The notes under the pieces: model-generated | What the model was told of the DNA's origin: nothing | Seen by the model: only the letters and a program-made list of their open reading frames with translations | Databases searched by the model: none | Origin: Ectobius pallidus | Taxonomy: Eukaryota > Arthropoda > Insecta > Blattodea > Ectobiidae | Length of the DNA: 64,000 nucleotides | Direction of reading: 5' to 3' | NCBI GenBank assembly: GCA_964059195.1 | Contig: CAXKWD010000002.1 | Location: forward strand, 148,445,042-148,509,041 | Translations under genes and position numbers: made by a program | Shown here: positions 55,437 to 64,000 of the stretch, in pieces | Position numbering within the stretch: the first letter of the stretch is position 1 | Layout: each line of letters starts with the position of its first letter

Positions 55437-55826
55437 TTACAGCATATCCCCGGAAATCCACAGAATTTCTAGAAGTCGGAACTTGTGATCTACAGTCACT
55501 GAAATCGTTATTGCAAAGGAATTCTGCTTCAGGTGTGTCCTTTGCAGGTTCAAAAGGGTGAGTATGTGGACTATGAGATATCTGCCATAATTGTGATGGT
55601 CACATGCAAAGAAAATGGGAATCATATCTTCTAAACATGCCAAGTGTAAGTCAAAGTTGTTTTCTTTAGTTGCGCGCTGAAATCTCAATATCAAAGACAC
55701 TTTGTCCATATTACCAATCCAAAATTGTGCTGTTTTACCCAATGTCACTTCTATAACTTCAGTCAAGAAAGTATGATAGTGACTGTGAAAGGTTTGGCAA
55801 GATAAATTATCATTCACAGATGTCAA
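55437..55826 (-). CDS. orphan ORF in the palindrome centre
   Basis: 129 residues without a stop, minus strand, ending inside the first repeat of the left arm. The core reads FWIGNMDKVSLILRFQRATK and HLACLEDMIPIFFACDHHNY followed by GRYL. I recognise a resemblance to a block (F-W-x-x-Y-x-D-x-V ... L-H-L-x-x-I-R-x-M-I-P-W-x-F-A-Y-D-x-x-N-Y-A-R-Y-L) in uncharacterised multicopy proteins of insects and cnidarians, the same protein type that carries PIN-like and GCDT blocks such as at 37005-38720. The ORF is a fragment: both ends of the usual protein are missing. Function unknown. Confidence 0.5.
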   Translation of the reverse strand: MTSVNDNLSCQTFHSHYHTFLTEVIEVTLGKTAQFWIGNMDKVSLILRFQRATKENNFDLHLACLEDMIPIFFACDHHNYGRYLIVHILTLLNLQRTHLKQNSFAITISVTVDHKFRLLEILWISGDML

Positions 55827-56625
55827 ATTAGAATATGAAGTGTGCTGCCAGGTTTTAAATCGCTTTCATCCCTTCAGCATCAGAATTTTTTCCAGTTTTC
55901 TTTGTCGTGCTGTAATTGGTAAGGGGAAAACAACTGAAACCTTAAACTATATGGCAATAGCAACAAAAAGTATGTGATTCAGAAATTCCCTGGGAATATT
56001 AGTATCAAAGAACAAAGATTTTTAGAAAATTAAAACAAACTCATTTTCTCCGGATTTTCGTGGTTTTAGGAGATTTCCAGAGATATGCTGTAATTGATAT
56101 GGGAAAACAACTGATCCCTTAATCTAGATGGCAATACCAACACAAAAGCATATGAGTCACAAATTCCCTTTGAATATTAGGAGCAAAGAACTAAGATTTT
56201 AAAAAATTAAAACAAAGTAATTTTCTCCGGATTACCGTGGTTGTCAGGGCTTACATGGATTTGCTGTAATTGATAACGGGCAAACAACTGAAACCTTAAA
56301 CTAGATGGAAATACCAACAAAAAATCATATGGTCAGAAATTCCCTGGGAAAATTAGGAGCAAAGAACAATGATTTTTAAATAAATTTTTAAAAAGTCAAT
56401 TTCTCCGGATTTCCGTGGTTTTCAGAGTTTTCTGGAGATATGGTATAATTCATAAGAGGCAAACAACTGAAACCTTAATCTAGGTGGTAATGCCAACAAA
56501 AAAACATATGAGTCAGAAATTGTCTTCGAATATTAGGAGCAAAGAACAAAGATTTAAAAAGAAAACATAGTCATTTTCTCCATATATATATATATATACA
56601 TGGTTTCCCGGGGATATGCTGTAAT

Positions 56626-58693
56626 GGGAACCTTTCTGTCAGCGACTCCCGATAGGTGGCAGCAGGGTCAAAAGAGGTCCAAGCATGTCGTCTGCTGTCC
56701 ATTGAACATAATGGAACAGACTATTTAAACATCAGTCAGAATGCCAGAAAACATGTTGTGGCGATCCTCTGTGTAAAACAGAGGTGTACACATATGCTTT
56801 ACGAAATATATTGTTATAAAATATAAAGAAGATTAAACGGATGCTAATAGTTAATAGTCTATGAGTTCCTTCAAATCTCCTCGCTCAGCACTTTCAGATC
56901 CTCAGAATTGACTCATTATTTTAATCATTTTTGCAAGGAATAAAACTTAACAAGTAGTATTCTCATTATCTACAACAGAAGGTCATGTTTCCAATATCTT
57001 CATCAAATGGACAAGATTCACTTATGTACTGTTGCTATAAACAGCAGGAAACTCAACCATTTATTCTCTTTCAAACTATCATACAAAATTATTTCTTAAA
57101 AAGGTATGGACAGCATTTGATAAATACAACTTACTTAATTTATTAACTTCATAACAAAAATTCACATATTTCTGTTTCACATTTATTATAATTTGTATAA
57201 TAAAATTATGAATATTTTGTTTAAGCGGAATTTGTAAGTTTTTTCATTGCAAAAATTAAAACAAATCGTAAAATTGAAACACTTGTAAAACTAAATTATT
57301 CTTACAGGCATTGGTGGTTCTTGTAAATTGAAGATTAAAAAAAAAAAAAATTATAAAGAAGACGTCAAAGCATATTTTTCCTTTCTATACTGGCAATTGG
57401 CACTGGCTATTTTTCCCCTCTAAATACAAAAAAATAAAAAGATAAATAAATCAACTATAGTGTTATTATATACAACTCACTTTTATAATGCACATAAATG
57501 ATATTAAAACACTATATTAGAACTGGAATTCCGATGCACGTAGATATTTTAACTCGAATCGAAGAGAACCCAGTACGATGAATAACAATTCCCTGCGAGC
57601 CATAATTCTGAAACTTATGCAATATAATTCAAAAACAAAAAGTATGAACCTACATTATGGATGGGCGTTGACGTTAAAAATATTACGCATTTAGGCCTAT
57701 AGTAATAACCACAAGAAAACCATTCCCTTATTACCTTATTTTGACATTCCAGCTTCTTTCAAATTACGTTGATTTCATGAAAAGAACATTCTACTACCAA
57801 TATGATACACTATTCAAATACTATTATTTGTATTTGTTTTCCACACAAACACTTAATGACAGCTATAATTCTGGAGCATGTCTTATTTGTTAGCCTCTAA
57901 AGGATATTATTTAGAAGCAAGCAAACGTAACCTAAATTTATTTATAAAATATTAATGATAATAGGAACAAAATATTTACACATTTATATCCAAGTTCTTT
58001 AATTTCTATAACTACTGTGTTATATTAATCAAATACTAGGATCTGTTTACCACACAGTAAATTCATAACCGAAAGCTGAAATATATTCAGAATATTGTGA
58101 AAGCAAACAACCATGAACCTAAATTACTTTTTAAAAATGATTTACAGTATAAAGAATTTTTTTAACATCTTTACGACTATGGTTATAAATCTAAAGAAGA
58201 TGGGATGTTTTCTTTGTGAAGTACTGTACAACAAGTTTTAAATGTTTCATAAAATTTGAATTATTTCTTCACCATTTAACGAATACAAATGTCATCGCGA
58301 TATACAGGAATAACTTTAATATTTTGAATTATTTGTCACTAAGCTACACATGTCTATGCCACTGCAAAATAATTATTGTTCCTGTTTTTGCTGACCAACC
58401 TCACGGGTTCTTTTCAACATAATAATTACAACCAATTATTATTTCAGACAGACATTAATTCTTTTAACAAACCAATACTTTTTCTAGCGATCTCACACTC
58501 TCCTAGGCAGAATATAGGTATCTGACTTCTGGAACATAACTTAAACGTTATTAATCGTCAGTTTTTATAGGAAAGCCAACATTATTCACATCTATTGATA
58601 CGCATAAGCATATGGCAGAACGAGATTGAAGGACCTCCTCTGACCCTGCTGCGCTCTTGTGGACAAATTTTTAACTGCACGCAAAAGGTTCCC
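56626..58693. mobile_element. 2.1-kb non-autonomous DNA element nested in the right arm
   Basis: It starts GGGAACCTTT and ends AAAGGTTCCC, with a subterminal GCAGCAGGGTCA...GAGGTCC block near both ends in inverted orientation. The host unit TGTAATTGGTAAGGGG is split with AT on both sides, i.e. a 2-bp duplication AT (56624-56625, 58694-58695). That size and sequence is reported for ISL2EU/IS4EU-type elements. The interior is AT-rich with no transposase. Confidence 0.65.
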
Positions 58694-59298
58694 ATTGGTA
58701 AGGGGCAAACAACTGAAACCTTAATCTAGATGGTACTACCAACACAAAAACATATGATTCACCAATTCCCTTTGAATACTAGGAGCAAAGAACAAAGATT
58801 TTCAGAAATTAAAACAAAGTCAATTTTTCCGGATTTACGTGGTTTTCAGAGTTTTCCGGGGATATGCTGTAATTGATAAGGGGCAAACAACTGAAATCTT
58901 AATCTAGTTGGTAATGCCAACAAAAGAACATATGATTCAGAAATTACCTTTGAATATTAGGAGCAAAGAACAAAGATTAAAAATATAAAACAGTCATTTT
59001 CTCTGTATATACGTAATTTTCTAGGGATATGTTGTAATTTGTAAGGAGCAAACAACTGAAACCTTAAACTAGATGGCAATACGAACAAAAATGTGTGAGT
59101 GAGAAATTCCCTGCGAATATTAGGTGCAAAGAACAATAAAAATTTAAACAAACTCATTTTCTCCGGATTTCCGTGGTTTTCCAGGTATATGCTGTAATTG
59201 ATAAGGGGCAAACAACTAAAATATTAAACTAGACAACAATACCAACAACAAAAATGTGTGTCAGAAAATCCCACGGGGAGAGGGGGGGGTTTGCTATT

Positions 59299-59639
59299 GG
59301 TAGCCCATGGTCTATAGGGTGCACAAAAGATTTTGATATTTTGGGAAACAGTTTAATTCTGTTAAATGTAAATTAGTGAGGGTAAATAATAATTACGTAA
59401 TTTATCCTTTCATGATAATACTTTTATTCCGGCACCTCACTCATTGTTGTTTTGTGTGTGAATTGGTTTGATAAGTTAGCTTTATTATGTATATTTGTTG
59501 TTGATTTGATTTTAAAAAAGTAAGACTTTAAAGAATTAAAGTATCAGACATCAACATTACCTAAGTCTATAAATAAAAATTTCCAAAATCAAAGATCCAA
59601 AGAAAATATTTTTTTAAATTAAAAAATTTAATTGTTGTA
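59299..59639. other. spacer with dispersed repeat
   Basis: The segment 59437-59540 is similar to 27390-27545 (shared CACTCATTG, AATTGGTTTG and TTTGTTGTTGATTTGATT-type words). No gene. It separates the palindrome from a lone extra unit. Confidence 0.45.
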
Positions 59640-59868
59640 AATCCTAAATTTTGTGCTTTCCATGGTTTTACGGGGATATGCTGTAATTAATATTGGGCAA
59701 TTAACTGGAACCTTAAACTAGATGACAATACCAACAAAAAAACATATGAGTCAGAAATGCACTGGGAATATTAGGAGCAAAGAACAAAAATTTAAAACAA
59801 ATATTTAAAAGTAATTTTCTCTGGATTTCCATGGTTTTCGGAGTTTTCCAGGGGGGGGGGGGGGGGGG
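59640..59868 (-). repeat. extra copy of the palindrome's 170-bp unit
   Basis: It contains CCTTAAACTAGATGACAATA and GAATATTAGGAGCAAAGAAC, in the orientation of the right arm, and ends in an 18-base G-run at about 59851-59868. It is probably a relic of another copy of the same family, or a displaced arm end. Confidence 0.65.
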
Positions 59869-61105
59869 AATTAGAACCGGAAGAAAAGGAATGTAAATAA
59901 GTAGTAATAACGGGGGAGGAAACATGCAAAGCAGTAAAGATGGTTTTTCCTGTGGACAAGTAAAGCCAGACTCTAAATACTCTAAAGACAAGAAATAATA
60001 ATATCCATCAAGTGTACCAAAAACCAGACAGAAAGCTAGTACTGTTCGGAGAGAAGTAAGATTTTGATGATACCAAGTTCGATACCTTGGTGTGGTACAA
60101 GACAAAATACTGCTATAAACACACCATTTTAAGTCAGTTAAACAGGGACACCAGCTAAATTAATGTATACATTAGACGTCTTTACAATTTCCAATGGCCC
60201 TTGAGGATTCTTCAGGATTTTACATGTTACAGTGTACCTGTGCCAGATTTTGGAGGTAAGCGGTCTTGTTGCTTCACAGTAAATGAAATAAATACATATA
60301 CCTGTGATAGTTCATACAGTTACAACGCTTTTTCAAACTCCCTCTTCAACATTCACATTTAAGGTAAGCTGGTCGTCTGGGATGTGTATATGTCCATTGT
60401 AAAAGTGTTGAATCCCTTGGAATAATAGCAACTGGTAGGCAATGAGACATGAAGACATTACCATCAACTTACGGAGGAAAATTACCTTCCAAGATTTCGA
60501 GAATCCAGTGCACCATGATGAATTAATATGATGATGTTCAATGCAAATGATACAAAGGCAAAGAATTAATTATGACAAATGTTTGTGAAATGTTCACACA
60601 AAGCATGAATATAGCAATATTAATTGCTAAATGTATTGTTCGATGACTCACTTTAACTCGTGGGTGATAAAGTTGAATACAATACTTGAATGCATTATAG
60701 TTATAGATAATGTTTGTAGGTTGGAGAATTTACTCAATTGTTACGCAGAATTATCTTATGTAATATATTCATGCTGACGTGAAATATGTTTATTGTAATC
60801 CAAATCTTCTTGGAGATAACTTGTATGTGATACACGAAGGATGTCTTCAATCCTCATATACTCAAAAAGATGCAAGGCTTCGCCATCTTGAGCAAACATC
60901 TTGAATAATTGCGTTGAAAATACCTTCTGTGATGAAACGCAAATGATAATTATAATTATGTATTGTAGCTCGCAGTATTTACTGGATACTATATTTGACC
61001 TCTTGTGGTCATGATTGCATAGAGAACATTAGAATCTCGAAGCCATTTCTAGGCCATGGTTCGCAATAATGTGTATGAACATGGACTCTCAGGAAGATAC
61101 CAAAC
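59869..61105. other. flank, nothing recognised
   Basis: No family-like frame. It may include the 3' UTR of the minus-strand LINE that begins at 61106, but no tail or target duplication was found. Confidence 0.4.
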
Positions 61106-63880
61106 TCAAATTATCAATACGAAGAAGAAAGGTTCACCCGAAAGAGTATTGTTTTTAATCCAGTCTTTGCTGAGTTCCTTCAGTGATTTTACATTTAAAC
61201 ACTTGGTGGCATGGTAACGATCACACTCTTGGTTACATAATTCGCACACACATGTTTCACTTGGTAGATATCTTTTTGTCTTGCATATTTTATGGTGAAA
61301 GCCATGTATCGCATAATGAGTTATAACATGTCTCAGGTCTTGATTTTCTTTCGTCCAGTTTCTATCTATCATAGCTCCAGTGGCATAGAAATCGCCATCT
61401 GTTTCTGTCTCCTGCTTTCTATAAGTTTGCTGTATGCTTCCGTAGATGGTAGTAGTAGTTTGTCTTATGTCTTCGATGTAGAAGCTCTCTTTTGCAAATT
61501 CATATACTAACCTCGAAGGGGCTGTTTTCCCAACTCTGAGTATATATCTGAGAAATCTTGCTTTGACTTTCTCTATCCTGTTGAGGTCACTAAATGTCAG
61601 TTTTTCCCATATCAATTCTATTCCGTAAGTAACGATCGGTGAGTTGTGGTGTCGAAAAGTAACATTGCTGTGTGCAATGACAGATGAGCTAAGTTCTTTA
61701 TGCTGTAGGTTGCTTTTGTGGCTGCTGCTGTTTTTTCTTGTATGTGCCTGTTGAAGGATGTTAGTGTCATTTGCAGGGTTATACCCAGATATTTCACTGT
61801 GTTGACTATTTTCAGTGGTTCTGCTCCGATTTTGAGTTGGTCTGCCTTTGGGGTTCTTCATTTCTAAAAGTCATCTGTACTGTTTTGTCTAGATTTATGA
61901 TGAATTCATTCTCATTTGCCCATCTCTGTAGTGCTTGTAGTGACCTCTGTAGCTCGTGTTGATCTGCACTTCCTATAACCATATCATCAGCATACATGAC
62001 CAGTATTTTGCTTGGAGAATTTTACAGTATTTTTAATATGTCGGCAGTGACCAAGTTGAAGAGCAGGGGACTCAACGGGTCTCCCTGTAACACACCATTT
62101 GTTTGTGTGATTCTATTAGATGATGTGATTCCGTCGTTGATTTCTATTTGGTTGTACCAGAGATTGTGCTCTCTTAATTCCTTGAGTGGATGGAATTTTC
62201 CCAGTATTTTGTTAAGTTTTCCTATTGGTTTTTCCCTATTGATCAGATCAAACGCATTTGTGTAGTCTATAAATACAGTGTAGTATTTCCCTTTTGGTAG
62301 TTCTAACATTTGTCCTATTTCATCCATTAGATATTTTACCACCTGCTGAGTGCTTTTTCCTCTTCTAAAGCCAAATTGACACACTGGTATGAAAGAGTCT
62401 GTTTCCTGTTCAGGTCTGTTTGCCACTACTTTAGTAAATATTTTGAATATGCTGTTCTGCAGTGCAATTCCTCTGTAAGAGTTTGGGTTATCTGTGTTTC
62501 CTTTTCCTTTGAAGAGCACTTTAATTCTTGCCGTTCTCCACTTGGCTTGTATCGTTTTTGTCTCGAGGCATTTGTTGAATAGATCTACTCAGAAGGGTAA
62601 TAGAAGTTCTTCTTATGCTTTTAGATGTTCTATGAATATACTGTCTGGTCCTGGTGTTTTTTGACATTTTTAGTACATGATGTATTTCCTTAGCTCTTAT
62701 TCTTCTTATGTTGTTCTGATTTGGATTGGTCATGTTATAGGCCTTCTGTCTATTATTTTTATTTAGAGTTGCTTTGCAAGTGATTTTCCCAGGTGAACAT
62801 AGGTATTTTTTTTGGATGAGATTTATTTCTCCTCGTTTTTAAAGCCACGAAGGGGTCTGATTTTGCCTCTATTGCCACTTTTTTGGCCTCTTCTTCTATG
62901 TATTCATCTTTTTTCTCTTTCAGCAGAAGTTTGCATACCTTCCTCTTCGCTGCATAGCTCCTTAAGTTTTCCTCTCTTTCTTCTGTTCTGGCTTTGTATA
63001 GTGCTTGTAGTGTTTCTTTCCTTTTTTCATAACATTCTTTGGTAAACCACGGTTGTGATCTCATTTTGTTATTAACAATGGCTTCCTGAATTAAGTTGTC
63101 TTGTTAATTAAATAGCTTTGTTGAGTTTATTATTAGTAATAAGCTTCCTTGAGTCTGTTATTTTTATCTCCCATTGCTCTGGTTGTGTTATGTCCATTTT
63201 TCTTGATTTTATATTTTCTTTTTGTTTCCTATTCCATTCTGTTTGTGATTTTGAAAGGTTGAAGATGGTCTCTATTGGGAAATGTTTTCTTATGGGTGCT
63301 GGGCTGATGAATCCCACATACCGTTTTGTTCTATTACTTTTATCTCTTTTTCCCCTGTAGAAGACTTAGTCTCGCACTTGTTCCATTATGTGCGTAGTAT
63401 GTCTTTAAGCTGGCACTGTTCACCAGGTTGAGCCTTCTTCTTTGAGGGCTTCTAGTACTAACGTCGATTTGGTGTTAAGTTTATCTATTCTGCAATTGAT
63501 GTCCCCGGTCAGTATTATTTCTTCGTTTTTTGTTGTTCTGGATACTGCTCTTAATACCATGTCTATGACATCATCTGCTGTCCATTGAGGAGCAATGTAA
63601 TTACCTATTATAATGAGTTTATCTGTTTTTATCATAATTAGATTCTTTTCTTTAAAAACTTTTTAATTTACCAATAGAGGGTGTGAACAAGCAAGAAACT
63701 CCTCCTGGTCTACCTTCTGTTGGAGTAGCATAGGAATGTGTGCTGTAGAACCCTTTAATGTCAAAAGTTTCAAGTAAGAATGTTTCTGTAGCTATAATTA
63801 TATCGTATTTTCTTAGAGTTTCCTGTAGGATAAATCCAAAAGCGCTTTTTGCTCCTTCTGTGTTCCATGTTACCATTTTA
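61106..63880 (-). pseudogene. LINE with endonuclease and RT, decayed, runs toward window edge
   Basis: Minus-strand order: endonuclease start MVTWNTEGAKSAFGFILQET (63876-63652) and ILTGDINCRIDKL (63635-63420); linker WFTKECYEKRKETLQALYKA (63064-62759); RT LFKGKGNTDNPNSYRGIALQ, VFIDYTNAFDLINR, LQGDPLSPLLFNL (62519-62022) and MYADDMVIGSADQ (61997); C-terminal RT and Cys/His block CVCELCNQECDRYHATKC (61861-61106). All domains of an APE-type ORF2 are present, but several frameshifts and stops separate them. The clade is not assigned. The 5' end and any ORF1 may lie beyond 64000. Confidence 0.75.
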
Positions 63881-64000
63881 ATGGTTTAATTCGAGGGAAG
63901 CCCCTTCTTTGTACTGCCGTCAAAGAAAGAAACGAAATCATCTCACCAGAACTCCCATAGGCCAGAATTCTGGATTTTCTGTGCTGTTCAGATCATCAAA

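Larger units (their letters stand above)
53937..59298. mobile_element. Foldback-like palindrome with tandem-repeat arms
   Basis: The left arm has eight direct copies of an about 170-bp unit, with TTGGTATTGCCATCTAG marking copies near 53981, 54151, 54286, 54713, 54879, 55055, 55224 and 55393. The right arm has eight inverted copies near 55951, 56128, 56305, 56484, 58730, 58909, 59073 and 59233. C-runs (53934-53947) and G-runs (59281-59290) mark the outer ends. Two insertions (54332-54588, 56626-58693) interrupt the arms. The unique centre holds an ORF. Arms built of tandem repeats are the hallmark of Drosophila Foldback (FB) elements. Confidence 0.7.

Overview
The window is eukaryotic and almost certainly from an arthropod. 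I infer a large-genome, probably hemimetabolous insect, because it is AT-rich, has very long introns packed with nested transposons, and carries Penelope-like, RTE, I/LOA-type, Helitron, hAT, pogo-like and Tc1/mariner-superfamily elements side by side. The species cannot be fixed from sequence alone.

The only recognisable host gene is the 3' end of a nonaspanin gene, TM9SF2, on the + strand. Four coding exons (824-975, 1059-1170, 26576-26747, 43492-43559) with GT/AG borders and matching phases encode about 167 C-terminal residues up to the stop codon. Introns of about 25.4 kb and 16.7 kb separate the last three. Everything from 1.2 to 43 kb is therefore intronic, and about 20 kb of flank follows.

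Intron at 1.17-26.6 kb: a G-rich minisatellite; an R1-like LINE fragment; a 9.4-kb nested RTE (3033-12421) interrupted by a CR1/Jockey-type LINE (itself holding another LINE), a Penelope foldback, a hAT element and a solo LTR; a Penelope-like element split by a second, tail-to-tail Penelope element; an intact full-length I/LOA-type retrotransposon with perfect 11-bp target duplications (17236-22426); and a 3.5-kb hAT with a nested hAT element.

Intron at 26.7-43.5 kb: a Helitron carrying an intact Tc1/mariner-superfamily transposon; a second Helitron whose 3' module is amplified into a higher-order tandem array; a palindromic Penelope element with a pogo-type MITE; a truncated third Helitron; an inverted-repeat element with decayed coding sequence for a PIN-like nuclease plus cysteine-rich (CXC-like) protein; a SINE-like repeat; and a 2-kb old palindrome.

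Downstream flank at 43.5-64 kb: an I-type LINE fragment split by a retro-insertion holding three tRNA-Asn-like sequences; a pogo-like DNA transposon; a hAT MITE with a pogo-type MITE inside; a 5.4-kb Foldback-like palindrome with eight about 170-bp repeats in each arm and an orphan ORF at its centre; and a LINE on the minus strand running to near the window edge.

Most element borders were set by matching target-site duplications, by restored reading frames, or by empty-site paralogues within the window. Family names rest on motif recognition without database searches. The most likely under-described items are the Foldback-like palindrome with its orphan ORF, the PIN/CXC element, and the Helitron with the higher-order array.
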